From Terfezia claveryi (lineage: Eukaryota > Ascomycota > Pezizomycetes > Pezizales > Pezizaceae), in assembly GCA_015179025.1 (NCBI GenBank), contig WHUX01000019.1, positions 124,001 through 188,000 on the forward strand: a DNA stretch of 64,000 nt, read 5' to 3'. This document shows positions 11,678-24,409 of the stretch, piece after piece; positions within the stretch are counted from its first letter, which is position 1; each line of letters begins with the position of its first letter. A program made the translations under genes and the position numbers. A model generated the notes under the pieces. The model was not told the DNA's origin. It was given only the letters and a program-made list of their open reading frames with translations, and did no database searches.

Positions 11678-11745
11678 TTGTTAAGCCAACCAGACTAGGG
11701 TTAAGCTTAGTCTGGCTTGCACTAGCCCCTCCCCCAGGTTAAGCT
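11678..11745 (+). mobile_element. Two adjacent micro-insertions with TAGTCTGG termini and 9-bp duplications
   Basis: The second insertion occupies 11708-11736 (29 bp), begins TAGTCTGGCTTGC, and is flanked by identical 9-bp repeats GGTTAAGCT at 11699-11707 and 11737-11745. Immediately upstream, CAACCAGACTA (11687-11697), the reverse complement of the same terminus, is flanked by TTGTTAAGC and GGGTTAAGC, which match at 7 of 9 positions. Two events at nearly the same target are implied. Confidence 0.7.
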
Positions 11746-14118
11746 TGAGTGGAGCACCTTCACCTGTCTCTCCTGATTTTTTCACTCAGGTCATGATACC
11801 AGTAATGCCCTTTAACCCATGGCGACGACGAGGACGGCACTAGTTTGGGGACTCAGGATTCTGGATTACCATAATAGCGGGAGAGCATGAATCATATAAT
11901 GTACGAGCTCTACCTAGGTATGCCAGTATGGTCATGAAGGATCGCTAATGAGGTGCATCCTAGCTATAACTCTACGTCAGGTATCCCGACCGAAAGCATA
12001 CCATGCTCCCGAGAGGCGTGAGAGACCAGAACGAATGTATGTTATTATTGGTCATTTGTATTGATCCCAAATCAGACTGCAATCCAAATTTCCACTAACT
12101 ATACCCAGAGCTGTTTGCCTATTTAGCGATAGCAAGCATCAGTCCTCCTGGCTCCTCAAGTATTACCTAGTACCCCCATCTGAAACAAAATATCAATTCA
12201 CCTCCTGCTCATCCCGCCCCCGCCTTAGGTCATCTGGTTCGCCTTTGGTGAATTTTCTTTCCCACTTTTAACTAACCCAGGCAAAACTATATATCTCAAG
12301 CGCCTAAGAAAGCTGACTGCTGCATTGCTACGGCATCTTATAAGAATTGAGCAGGTCACGTTCTGCTGTTGCGTTGCGAGTCCTTGCCTCCGCGGCGATC
12401 GCCGCATCTCACATCCCCTGCTTGCTTGCTGCATCCCTAATGTAAACCTCGCCAGCTGTGATGCTGCCCTGTCGTGTGCTGTAGCTCTTGTCATCCTTGC
12501 GGCGTTTTGAATTCGCAGGACGTTCCTACAATATGGCTTCAGAGCCACTTCCATTTCATTTATTCATATCGATCCATATCACTGCTACCTACTGCCTATA
12601 TCTCTACCTGCACTGGTTCTGTCCCCAGCACTCGCAGCTGCAGCCACCTCCGTTTTTGCTTCGTCCGCTCTACTTAGTGCCCCACGACCCCTGCACATCG
12701 CAATCTCACGCGACTTAACCCGACTTGTCTACCCACCGACCATTTCGACGGAAACAGATCCCACAATTTACAGCAAAGGAATAGCCCGCTGAGACGGACG
12801 GTTGAACGGTTTAGCTTGCGTTAGACAAGAAAGTTTCCAAGAAACGCCCTCCAGGCTCATTTCTTGTCGACAGAGCGAAGGAGGGGCCGTTTACTCCGTA
12901 CTAGAACAGTGTATTATTCCAGCGCAAGCCAAAAGACGAAAGGCCCATCGCGAAGTGAGGTACTTCGCAAACTCCCCTTGGCCTAGATAGATACCTGCCG
13001 GCCTCCGCCCTCGCTCATCAGTAGGTATTCCATCATTCTGCATAACTCACCTGCATTTCCCCACTTGCCCACCTGCCTTCGCCTCTGCCATCCCTCGTCT
13101 CATCCATCACTTGCCGGTGCGAGGCAGGAATTTGTGTTCATTGGCCACTTGCACCGTTCCAGTCATCTGGAACTTGTCCCAACAGACACCTGCAGGAGCA
13201 GCAGCTTCAGTTGCGAGGAGAGAGTACTGTAAAGCGAAAAAAAAAAAAGCAAGCAGGCACCGCACGGTGAAGGCCCAATCTCGTGCACGCTCACCCCACG
13301 CCCCTCTTCCCGCCTCCTCGCAACCCGACTGGAAACTAACCAACCAACAGTTTGGTTCGGTTCCCTAACTTCTGCAAAGGCATACCCGAATTATTTCCCA
13401 ATCATTTTCCTACCCCCTTCATCTTATCCTTTTCTTCTTGACGACAAATCTGCTTGCTGTTGCTTGACCCTACCTCACTTACAGCTCACTCACTATCTCC
13501 GAGCATACCTATCATCGAGTGAATCGGGTTCACCATCATAACATATTATTATTCTTGAACAATCACCGAAACTGGACAGTCTACGCCCCGGTTCACCTCA
13601 GCCCAACTCGTGCTTCCGACTGTTCGGGGGTAAGGGGACGCCTAACTTTATCGCCACACTGCTTCGCACCTCAACATAATACCAGTGGTTCAGCCCCTGT
13701 TTTCTCCTATCGTCAAAGATATTCAAGCCGCATGCTGGATCGCTATCGTAGCATCTGCGCCGTTCTTTAATACAATAACACTCCCATTACTTCGTGGTGT
13801 GCATATTTCAACTAATACCGGTGTTGGAGATTATCTATATTAATATATACCTGTGGTTGGTATCGAAGGGTAGTGTCTCTTTTTGTGTTTGGGTTCACAG
13901 CGACAGTCGATATTCTAGTGATTGGGTTTTTAGGTTGAAGGCCAATAGTAATAGGGAGGATTAGAAGTTGGAATTTACCGAGTTGTCCCCCCGTGTGTGC
14001 TCTCTCGATCGTGAGTTCAATTTCATCGCTATAGGACGTTTGGGGGCCTCGCGCGTTGTAGCTAACCGTATGGTCCTTAGACACTTCTATATTGAAACCC
14101 CTTTTCACAATATTCAGG

Positions 14119-16768
14119 ATGACTTCTACATCGGGCACATCGAATTTGACGGATAGGTTTGAGATAGTGAAGGATATTGGAGATGGAAGTTTCGGTAATG
14201 TTGTGTTGGCGAAAGTGAGAGGTGCTGGGAGTAGTATTGCCAGGAGGGGCACACTGGTTCGTTATGTCTTCTCCCTTACAAGTGTAAATTTAGCAATTAA
14301 CGGATTGTGTTTTGGGTAACAGGTCGCGATTAAAACAATGAAGAAGAAATTCGAGTCGTTCCAGCCTTGCCTGGAGCTTCGAGAAGTCATTTTTCTTAAG
14401 TCACTTCCTGCACACCAGCACCTCGTTCCGGCTCTCGATATTTTCCTCGACCCAACAACTAAGAAGCTGCATATTTGCATGGAGTATATGGATGGAAATT
14501 TATATCAGCTGATGAAAGCAAGAGATCATAAGCCATTGGATGGAAGCAGTGTCAAGAGTATTTTGTGAGTGCAAAGTGCTGCTGAAGGGGTCGTGAGGTT
14601 CTTAATTAATCATTTACAGGTATCAAATCTTATCCGGCTTGGAACACATACATGCCCATGGATTCTTCCATCGAGACATTAAGCCAGAAAATATCTTGGT
14701 ATCCTCGTCATCATCGTACTCTCATGATTCAGCAGGTACATTCCGCCGATACTCTAACCTGGTTACTCCACCAGCAACACCTCCATCATACACTGTGAAA
14801 ATTGCGGACTTTGGGCTTGCTAGGGAGACTCACTCAAAGCTTCCATATACTACTTATGTATCAACACGGTGGTACCGTGCTCCCGAGGTATTATTGCGAG
14901 CAGGTGAATATAGCGCCCCAGTGGATATTTGGGCTATCGGAGCTATGGCGGTGGAGGTTGCTACATTAAAAGCTCTATTTCCTGGTGGAAATGAAGTGGA
15001 TCAAGTATGGAGGGTTTGTGAGATTATGGGAAGTCCTGGTAATTGGGTGAACAAAAGTGGAAAGAAGATTGGAGGTGGTGAGTGGAGGGAAGGTACACGG
15101 TTGGCACAGAAGCTAGGTTTCTCATTCCCGAAGGTGAGTTATTGGTCGGCAGTATTCTGAAACCTATGAGATCATTCAAGACTGGGCTAACAGACGGGGT
15201 AGATGTCCCCAGTTGCAATGGAGAAGATCTTGCTCCCACCGCAGTGGCCAGCGAGCTTGTGCGACTTTGTGACCAAGTGCTTGATGTGGGACCCTAAGAA
15301 CAGGCCTACATCGGTACAGGCACTACAACACGAGTATTTCATCGATGCTGTTGATCCTCTCCGACCACGATCTACTACTCCATCTAGAATCTTACGAAAG
15401 CACTCGGAGCTTACCACGCGACCATCAAGAGAGTCTGTTGAACAACCAACTCTTTCCTCAAAGGCGTCTTGGTTCAGGAAATCGTTCATTGGGTCATCTT
15501 CAAGGGACGCTCCTGTTCCATCTCCAGTTATTGTTACAACCTGTGCAGCCTCGCCTGGTCGTGATTCCCCAAACCCGTCACTACTCCCGGAAGTTAGGCA
15601 GAAGGCGGAGAAGAGAATGACATGGCATCCATCAAGGTTAGCTCCTAGTAACGGCGCGCCAATGCCAATACTACCCACTATTCGACCTGTATCACCATTG
15701 TCTGATGCCGTTACCGCCCAGGCCGCAAGAATGTCAAGAGATCCTTCCCAAGAAAGTGGGACAACTAGCGCATCAGACAAAAGAAGGTCAATTATTGATG
15801 AGAAGACAGCTAAGAAAATTGGGAGGCAACTATCTGTTCAATCAACTAACAATGAACGATATACAAACCCACATCACGCGCAAGCTGTCGCGTCTTTAAC
15901 TGCAGGCCATGGATTGTCGTCACCCACGGGGGGGAAAGAGAGTTTTTTTTCTCACCTGCGGAAACGGGCACGGAGACTTTCTGGAAAAGTACCCGTTTCT
16001 CCAAACTCTGATGACTTGGAAGCTGGTGCTGGATGTGGACCCTGGTCATCGAATCGATCATCTATGATCATTGACCAGTCAAGCCCAACGACAGCAAATG
16101 CGAGTAGTAGCACTGACCAGAAGGATCTGGATAGGGCGCTTATGGATGTACAGGAGGCTCTGGAGGAAAGCAGCACACCAACCGCACTCGGGCTAGGGAA
16201 TGGGAGTGGAAAGCACTCGAATAGCTCTCAGTCTAACTCTTCAAGGAAGAACTTTTTCCCACCGACACCGAATGCCTCGAGATCAGAGAATAGCACAATG
16301 AATAATACTGGACCCATTTCTAGCAGGACACGGAGATCAATGGGGAAACCTGGACCACGATATGATACCCCTGATGAGAATGACGAATTACTTGATGAGG
16401 CCATACTATCTGCTGCGGAAGCAGTACGAAGGTTGAATGGACGACACAGTGTTCAAAATACACTATCACATAACACAACACCTGTCCGACGAGATCAACC
16501 GCCATTGAGGCACCAAGGGAGCAACCTTAGCACGACCAATGAGAATGGGGTGTACCGCACTGGCGGATACCCTACTCCCTCACCTCAGCAGTATCGACAC
16601 TCAATAGCGCAAAACTATGGGGGCTCAAGAGCAGTTGACGTTGCCAAGGGACGAAGAAAAGACGATGTCCAACAACCCAAGTGGCCCACACCGCCATATG
16701 AGGATAATGAATGGGTAACTGCTGTTGGGGCATTTGCGTCTGTCGGGGCTATGGAGGCACGACGATAG
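14119..16768 (+). CDS. Ime2/imeB/MAK-family (RCK) protein kinase, 4 exons
   Basis: Serine/threonine kinase of the Ime2 / A. nidulans ImeB / mammalian MAK-ICK family, which controls meiosis and sexual development in fungi. Exons are 14119-14256, 14323-14564, 14620-15133 and 15203-16768, joined by introns of 66, 55 and 69 bp. The product is 819 residues. The kinase domain has the P-loop [12 protein letters not shown] across the first splice, HRDIKPEN (HRD about 144-146), DFG about 190-192, the activation-lip TTY about 204-206, STRWYRAPE, and the family signature [13 protein letters not shown] roughly 30-residue Ser/Pro-rich insert separates HRDIKPEN from DFG. The C-terminal half (about 350-819) is low-complexity Ser/Pro/Thr-rich, as is usual. 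ATG 14119 is preferred over the in-frame ATG at 14092 because MTSTS...LTDRFE matches the family start. Confidence 0.93.
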
Positions 16769-19700
16769 ACTTGCACCTCCTTCTTGGAACGATGCATGTT
16801 TGTTGGTTTTCCGGCGCATTCTCTTATAAATCTACAGCGGTCACAATCGTCCTCTACCGGGCTTGAGTCGATATTTTGTTCATTTGTGTGCTTTATTATT
16901 ATTATTTTTTAGTATTGTATCGGTCTCGGGTTCGAGGTATTCCCATATGCATCTTCTGGTCAGTTGGTTGGGAGGTGTGAATATAAAAAGGTGTAATCAT
17001 GGTCAACTGGCATATTTAACTTGTACTAGCTTTATTCTATTTATTCTTTTTTTTCTGTTTTGTTTTAAAAGGAAAGATCGACTTGGGTGGAGTCTTGTTT
17101 TATTTTTTGTGTTTGAGATTACCATATATCCTACTGCTTTGTCCTTGCCTCAGTCAGATATCGTTTTTTTATACCTACAACATGGATTCGAGAGTGACAT
17201 GTTAGTCTTTATTACCGAACTGTCCTGTCTGGTTATTATCGGGTCCTTGAAACATCACATTCTCTTTCCTTTGTTAGAACATTATTTTCTTATTGTATCT
17301 TGCTACTGTTTGGGACGACGTCAGAATCTGTCAGTCGTATTACTTTATCACACTACTCACTATCTCATGCACCTCCTCTACTACTCCACTGAGTTACCTA
17401 TCCTATCACTTAACTATTTTCCTTGATTGTGATTCTTATAGCCGTTTGCGATTAAATGTTTTATATATCGTTGCTTGTTGTGTCTAATGTTGCTTTTGCT
17501 GTATTATCCACCCGCTTTCATATGTCTTGTCTTTCCTTTTTCCGAATATATCTGAATTTCCTTTCTTTTTATACCGGGCCATCAGATGGAAGGATGGATG
17601 TGGATGGGATCGGGTTTTTTCCCTTGCTTGTCGTTATGGTCGTGTGGTTTGGTTCTTTTTCTTTTTCTTTTTCTTTTTGCTGATTCTTGCTTCGATTCAT
17701 TCGGGTTCATCTCTTGGTCAAAACATATTTTAGTTTAACTCTTTTTATTTGAGATATCTATTTTCTTTTTCCGAAGATGTTAGTAATTTCTTTACTAACT
17801 TAGAATATAGTGGTACTGGGATATCCTGGTGTTGTGCGTACAAAGAACAGGTGGACGGACAGCGGAGTGGAACTGGAGAGAATTTACCCATTGTGTTAAG
17901 TTGGAGCTTGTATAGGGAGAGGGTGATTATTAAACAGATATTGATATCCACTGCTTTTCGAGAACGAGTGGCTTTGAGTGCAATTGTAGATTTTGTGCAT
18001 ACATGTACTTAGGACTTGAAGGCGTTTTTTTTCAGTTCAGGGTAATAACTTCCATGCTAGGAGAACACATGGACACTAACAATGGAAGAATACCTGCTTA
18101 GTCCGGATCAAGACGTTACAGTGCTAAATCCATTGAATCTGGTACTGTATGCCCCCAGCAGCGTTGTTGGGGTTTGTCGAAATCATAACGTGGGGGTATA
18201 CTAAAGTGACTATGTCTCCAGTAGTATGCACTGCATCTTGCACCAGACATGTCCAGGTTCCGAGCGATATACTAGAAATATTCCACTAGATTCAAGGCAA
18301 GAGATTGGATGAAGTGAAAAGAAGCATAATATCCCAATGACTGCAATGGCTAAGCTTAGCAATAATACAAGTAGGTGGAAAAAGAAGAGAAGGGAAGGAG
18401 AACAAGAACAAGAACAAGACAATTAAGGGCAGACAAATCGAATACTGCTATGACTGTCATGGTCAAGCCAAGACAAGTGATATACAAACAGAAATCAGGG
18501 GCTTCTGACATGGCTGCCGGGTAGCCTCCTCTTCCATGGGGATTCTCTGGTGCTTCACTGGATTTTGACTGGTGCAAACTAATATCTATTCCTTTAACAT
18601 ACCAAGGAGGTTTTGTTGTTTAAAATAGTGCTCAAAGTGTTAGCCTTTGGTCCTACATAGTAAGCATCCGGAGAGTTTCCGGTGCAACATCAGTGCAACT
18701 TACCTCGCTCGTGGGAATGTAGATTATAGATTAGGTATATTTGTAAGTCTCGAGCCGAGGAAGGATTTGTTTCGTATTGTGTAGGCCATTGTGTTTCTAT
18801 GGACAGTCATAATGTTTAACAGACAGCCTTTATATTGTGCGCGGTGGGGTGACGAACTTGACGTTCCGTCACGCTACATTGCAAAGGAGTCGTAAATTCA
18901 AGATTCTAAAACCTTATTATTTGATGTACCGCATGCCTATACAAAGTATTCTAGCAGAAAGTATTGATATCTTGCATATATAAATAAAAAACCGGAATAT
19001 GAATACTTGAATATGGTGGTGCGTTTGAAGAAATCGCACATGTCCGGCTGGAGCGCTGACTAATTAACGTATGGCAACTGGATATCTGTTACCCTACTCC
19101 AATGAAGTTGAACTTCGGACTATCTTGCTGATCTGGCACCCAGGCCTTCTTATGCTGGCATGCGCTGTTCCGTATCTTCGCTGGTCACAGTAGGGAGCGC
19201 GACGTCACGGATTGGAGAGGTCTTTTTGTTTGCTCAGTATTATTGACCATCATTTACTTAACACGAGGCTAGTAATCATATTCCATTCAATAATAAAAGG
19301 GAATACGTATACAAATAGAGGGAATATATTATGGCTCCTGAATAGGTAAGTCTCATGCACTCTCTCTTACCATTGAACCCTTACTGTGCACGATATGTTG
19401 CAGCTACATATGCAACCCCATAGCCCACATGCTCACAAGCCTTCCCACAGTATCCAGGAACTTGCATATGGATGTGATTGTGGCTTTGGTGTGATCTCAC
19501 CAACAAGGCTTCTAGTCCGATTCCTACTTATGTAGTACCGTACTCCGTCATTCTTGCCTGGCGCTATTGCCAAGTGGACTAAGTATTCTTCACGTTAGAT
19601 TTCTGCTAGCGCCAGGTCAAAAGAACGAGTAGTAGATTAATCGAATATAATTTTAGAACCTATATTGTGCTATAAACGAGAATATAAGTTTGTTATTTGT

Positions 19701-21780
19701 TTGTTACCAAATCGGGAGCGGAGCTTCCTTTTTATTTTGCATGACAAAAGGCAACCATAGCCTCGCGATTTCTGAAGCGACTGCCGTACCTAGTATGAGT
19801 TGCAAGATGGGCTGACTGGATAGGAGATGGGACTACTGTAGGTGCGGTAGGTGGTGGCTTTGTATTCTGAAATAATTGGGTCAATATCGTTCGGCCAATC
19901 GACTGTATGGAACTGAACATAATCTGTATTTTGCTCTGAAGCTCGTTACTTGTTATGTATTTGACCCGGTGCCTGACCTATGTCTTAGTTGCTGCTATAG
20001 CTCTCTCCACCATCTTACCTTTTAAATGCAAGACACCCCATATCAGAAAATGTATCAAACACTCTAATTCAACAGTACTGTATGACCTATGATGCAATGG
20101 ATTCCTCAAAACCAAAATGCCGTTCAAACTCACAGCAAAGACCTGGTACTCCTAAACGCTATTTATAAATTTAAACACAAGCGACTAATCTGTAATATCT
20201 ATAGTTAATCTTTGCCAAAAGGCACACCGTAGTACTCATTCTAGGAATGATTTCAGCCATCGCCGCCGCGAGCCTAAGTATAGTTGGTTCAGTATCAGGA
20301 TTAAATACATACACAATCATAGGAAACATATTTTGGTTACTTGATGGCAAGTCCCTTATTCCCACCAATCATCCTTTATATAGGAAAGCTACTTAGGTAC
20401 TAACTTGGACCTCCTTCATAGTTATTCTAGGAGCCTTGGTGAGGGGATACTTCATCTTTCATAGGACCCCATCAAGTATGCTCGAAAAGACAGATGCACA
20501 GATCCCGGCTGGAAGCGCTGAAGCACAAGTTACAATTGGACTACACGAGTCAGAGGGACTTGAGTCGAATCAACAAGTGAATGATATATCGATAAATGGA
20601 AAAATCGATAGACTAGGGGGTATTCGGGTATTCAAGAATTGAGGATAGCTGAGAGGTTGAGTGCATCGAGTTGGCTGGAATTTGCTTAGGTGAATATCAA
20701 GTAAGTAGTATTGTTTTTTGTTAAATCAGCCAAGGCTAATATAGCTCTCTCTAGATTTCTTTACATAACCTCTCGATTATATAAAGCATAAGTATTGTTT
20801 AATTTGGCACCGGGTTTGGTTAGTTAGGTTAGTACTAGAGGTTTTCACTATATAACGTACATTTTGTAATTAAAGACTGGGTAGGGATCAGAAAATGCCT
20901 ATTACTTCCTCAAAGTAGGTACCGTATGTAGCTTCAGCATGATTAGTATCGCAAAATCGCACAGTTGAGGGGTGGTAATGTATCAACAAACTTTCCCATC
21001 TATCTGTTCTGTAGTTTTATAATACGGTGGCTAGTGTCACCCTAGTTCATTACTTGATGTATCCGTTCAGTATTACGCTAATCTGGCTTGACTATGGCCA
21101 GTCTTAGTATTGTGAAGGCAATTCCAATAGCGTACATCGTCATAAGCTAGATAACTTAAATTCAAGTACTGATAGACCCCCCAAAAGTTTCTAATACCAT
21201 CAAGAGACCAGTACGTCCTCAGAAGGGTAAACATGGAAAATCCCTAAATTTAATAACTTCCAAGATTTACTCCCTCAAGTACCTAGGCTTGGGCACGAGA
21301 CAAGATGTCTCGAGACTTCTGTGAAAATCTTTCATTGGCTGCGACATGCAGATATCTGTGATTGGATAGCGAGTTTGAATATGATTATGATTGTGTTGGG
21401 TGCTCGATGTCCAAAAGACTCGAGACTTACGAGACTGTCTCGAGGCCACAGCCATAGTGTCTCGAGACGTCTCAGGACCACTATCCCTGGCCCACCAGAC
21501 GTCTCGTGCCAGGCCTACCTCCAACTTTACCCTCCACCTTGCCCACTGGGCTCCGCTGGTAAGATAAAAGTAACATACTTCCTCGTCAACGTTCTCAGGG
21601 CGCGGAACGCAAAAGCCTACAACTTCCCGAGGCTTTCGTTCCCTGTACTCAAAGGTGTTGAGTTCGTTGCAGGCATGATACAGTGCAGAGGGCAGTCAAC
21701 ATTTACAACTGGTATATTACAATACATCGCTCCCTGAGGGGCGGGCGGGGGGAAGGCGCTGAAGGAGGAGAGCCTACACG
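16769..21780. other. Gene desert and kinase 3' flank
   Basis: 16.8-17.8 kb is T-rich on the plus strand, consistent with a 3' UTR and flank; the hydrophobic open frames there are compositional. At 18.2-18.6 kb, minus strand, two hydrophobic segments (CLGLTMTVIAVF and LLSLAIAVIGIL) are related to each other and could be parts of a tiny membrane-protein gene, but no convincing exon structure emerged. A 62-codon frame on the minus strand at 19732-19920 was not recognised. A cluster of CTCGAG palindromes lies at 21307-21507. Confidence 0.4.
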
Positions 21781-22424
21781 TGGATGCGGACTGACCGAGT
21801 CCGCAGAAAAGCTGGCTCCACCGCGTTGGCAAGGCAGAGAGCACAATATGCGAGTGTGGACACGCCTTAGAAAATTCACACCACATCACGTTTGAGTGCC
21901 CTCGGTTCGCACGGGAGAAAGCCTACCTCCTGAGGAACAAGAACACGTAGGAGGACTTAGATAAAGCAGAGTGGAGAAAGAAGGGTGAGGAGGTTTTTGA
22001 GGCCATGGAGAGCCTTCTTCAATAACTTACATAACGAGCTCACCTTATTCTTACGTTCAATTTTCCAGAGTTTATTCTTCCACGAGTTCCCTATTTGTTT
22101 ACAACTCCTCAAATGCCTTTGGTTTACGAGCTCCCCGGGTTTTTCACGAATTATATTGTTACAGCTCAATTTTGTTTATAGCTCCTCTGCTTTTGTTTTG
22201 GGTCGAGGTTCAGTCAGGCCCCCTGGGTCATCAGGCGGAAGCCCGTTAATGACAGCATGGGACCTTCACCTTCCTTTATAGTCTGTATATTTAGCGCCGG
22301 ACCTGGCACATTAACTTGCATCTTGCATTGTCCCTGAATCCACCCGGGTTTCCGGGTGCTCGTCATGATCCCCATTGAGACCGCATATGAGTAATGAATT
22401 TTTTTTTCGGAAAAAAAAAAAATT
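21781..22424 (+). mobile_element. Probable 3' end of a non-LTR retrotransposon (LINE), decayed
   Basis: The plus strand around 21840-22025 reads CECGHALENSHHITFECPRF and, after further residues and a stop, EWRKKGEEVFEAMESLLQ. This matches the terminal zinc-knuckle pattern CxCG...H(H)x4C after the RNase H domain of Tad/Ingi-like LINEs, where the sequence HxxxECP is typical. Roughly 400 bp of non-coding sequence then leads to an A-run at 22412-22424, as expected for a poly(A)-terminated element. Upstream RNase H or reverse transcriptase motifs were not readable. Confidence rests on one short motif and the layout. Confidence 0.42.
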
Positions 22425-24060
22425 GTTCCAGTAGTCTAGATCCCTGTGCTGGCTTTGTTAAATTGACAGGTCAAATTTAAAATTTTCGCCTGGTTGGCTA
22501 CGGTGTTTTCGGTTTCTCTTGTTTTCCCGAGAGTTAGGATGGACAACTGTGTAATAGACACCAGGGGCAGAAATTGAGGGTAACACCGTTTTGTGCAACT
22601 TCATTTCACGCCACAGACACTAATTCCGAACTACAAACCAGACTGCTCACAGAATTGCCGCCATTTTTAGCGGCAAACAAGAGTCACTAGAACTAAACTC
22701 AGCAAGTTCAATCTAACTGTAAATCTGTATAGCACTAATTGAGTGTAAGATAAATTGAAAATCCAAACATTATTAATTCTATCAAGCTCCACCTCAAATA
22801 CTATCTGAAGGTCATCCTACTCCACCTAACTGCTCACAGTTGCCCTAGATTCAGAATCTGCTAGAAGTCAAGGTTGTTGAAAAGTAGAGAATTCTCATTG
22901 TTGGCCTCTATCCTCTACTAGATTAGAGTGTTGTCACAAGATAAAAATTGGGGGATACAAGTCCCTTCATAAACCCTCCCATGACGTAATGGCCTCTGAA
23001 GAATATGACACCAGAGTGAAAGCAGGAACTGTAAGCCTAGGAAGTAGGTTGTAAATTGTGTTCGAGAAATGGTGGGAACCTAGGAGGTGCATTATGACTA
23101 GGGCTTCTTTACTTAATCAGTCCTTTATCAATATTGAATTGTAAAAACTAGTCTTCATACTATACTACTTGCTCAAATAGGAAGTAACTGCTGAAATAGG
23201 AAAAGCTACTTCACAGTCTAGTTCATTTACAGGTTAGAGATTCAATAGCTAGGCTATAGATTCTGTCTATTTTTTCCACGGCAGGCCAGTTACTTCGCCT
23301 ATAGACAGCCCGCGGCCAGCCGTATGATTAAATAACACCTACAGTCTAATAAAGGGCCCTCATGATCCTTTTTGACTTATATTGTATAATAGTCAAATGA
23401 AATCCCGGAATATATATAAAGTATAGTAATGCAATCAAGGGGTTTTTGTCCTTTCAATGCCATCTCATGCCACTTGAGATTTGGCCTCCATGTTTGCGAA
23501 TACGTACAGTACAAGTATTAAGAGCCAGTAAAGTTGAGTGGCAAAAAGCAGAACCCTGAAATCATGAGAACCAGGCTAGAAAAGTCAATGAAAAAGGATA
23601 TGCTAATCCCCAATCCCGAGCAAGAATACCTATCAGTATTATTTCAAGTCATCAACTCTCTGCTCCTGTAATTTTCTTCTCCCACTATCAAGCATTACCT
23701 CCCATACGTCGCTCCACTTCCCATCCCATCTCGCCCCCTCACATGCTGCACCCGCCCAACCATCCATCCCATCCTACACATACATTTCTGCATCAACTTC
23801 GAGCTGCTATGTCAGAGTCAACTCTTATATTATGGTGGATATGTTGTGGGTAAACCAGATGAGGATTATGTGTGAGGAATGTGGTGATGCTGGTTTCGAA
23901 GCCATTGTAAATTATTCCACTGTACTGTATACCACTGCTATCCATGTGAAATCTCGGACCTGCCTGTACCTACCCCACTGCTCTACTAAAATCTATATTA
24001 AGAAAAATAAAACCAAGATTAGGTAGGCCGGCACTATCTACCTAATCCCTGACGCACTAT
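22425..24060. other. AT-rich intergenic DNA
   Basis: No gene is supported. It includes a perfect 10-bp inverted repeat (24017-24026 with 24038-24047, GATTAGGTAG/CTACCTAATC, 11-nt loop) next to the tRNA relic. Confidence 0.5.
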
Positions 24061-24123
24061 ACGATCAAAACAGGACTACCTTTGGTGCCGAAAACCAACG
24101 CGCTACTATTGCGCCATTTGACC
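24061..24123 (-). tRNA. tRNA-Arg(UCG)-like relic, T-arm degraded
   Basis: On the minus strand GGTCAAA is followed by TG, a GCGC/GCGC D-stem with AATAGTA loop, a TTGGT/ACCAA anticodon stem, and a 7-nt loop TTTCGGC that places UCG at the anticodon. The variable region AGGTA follows, but the T-arm is nearly gone and the remaining TTTTGATC is close to the expected acceptor complement. It is best read as a tRNA pseudogene or the head of a tRNA-derived SINE, not a working tRNA. Confidence 0.4.
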
Positions 24124-24409
24124 ATAAATTATTAGCCAATCCATCTACTTAACTATAATATATATTCAGGGTAACTTATATAGAACTTCAAGGGCTTAAG
24201 TAGAGGCTACCAGTACAGTATATACCCATACCACATGGATGTTAATGGCGTTGCACGTTTTACATAGCACATTCGGCGGTGTGACTAAGCTGCTGAGATA
24301 TAATAGAACATAGAACTTATAAACTTTAATACACATATTGATACTATAATCTTCCCTGAGTGGCCCTTTCTTCCCTTGTGCATTATAAACTTAAAAGGAA
24401 ACACTCTAT

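Larger units (their letters stand above)
8744..14118. other. Gene-poor region and long 5' flank of the Ime2-like kinase
   Basis: No intact gene is supported over about 5.4 kb. It holds small tandem repeats (8879-8938 and 9692-9812), an A-tract near 9303-9319, two TAGTCTGG-type micro-insertions (11678-11745) and four perfect TACTCCGTA motifs (8850, 9787, 10137 and 12892). The stretch from about 12.6 to 14.1 kb is pyrimidine-rich and less AT-rich than the desert before it, and probably holds the kinase promoter and long 5' leader. Confidence 0.5.

Noticed and set aside
13812..14252. 146-codon minus-strand frame overlapping the kinase start
   Set aside because: It is antisense to the well-supported first kinase exon and its leader.
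16863..17426. Long hydrophobic plus-strand reading frame after the kinase gene
   Set aside because: The strand is T-rich, so hydrophobic codons arise from composition. No family match or splice structure; more likely 3' UTR and flank.
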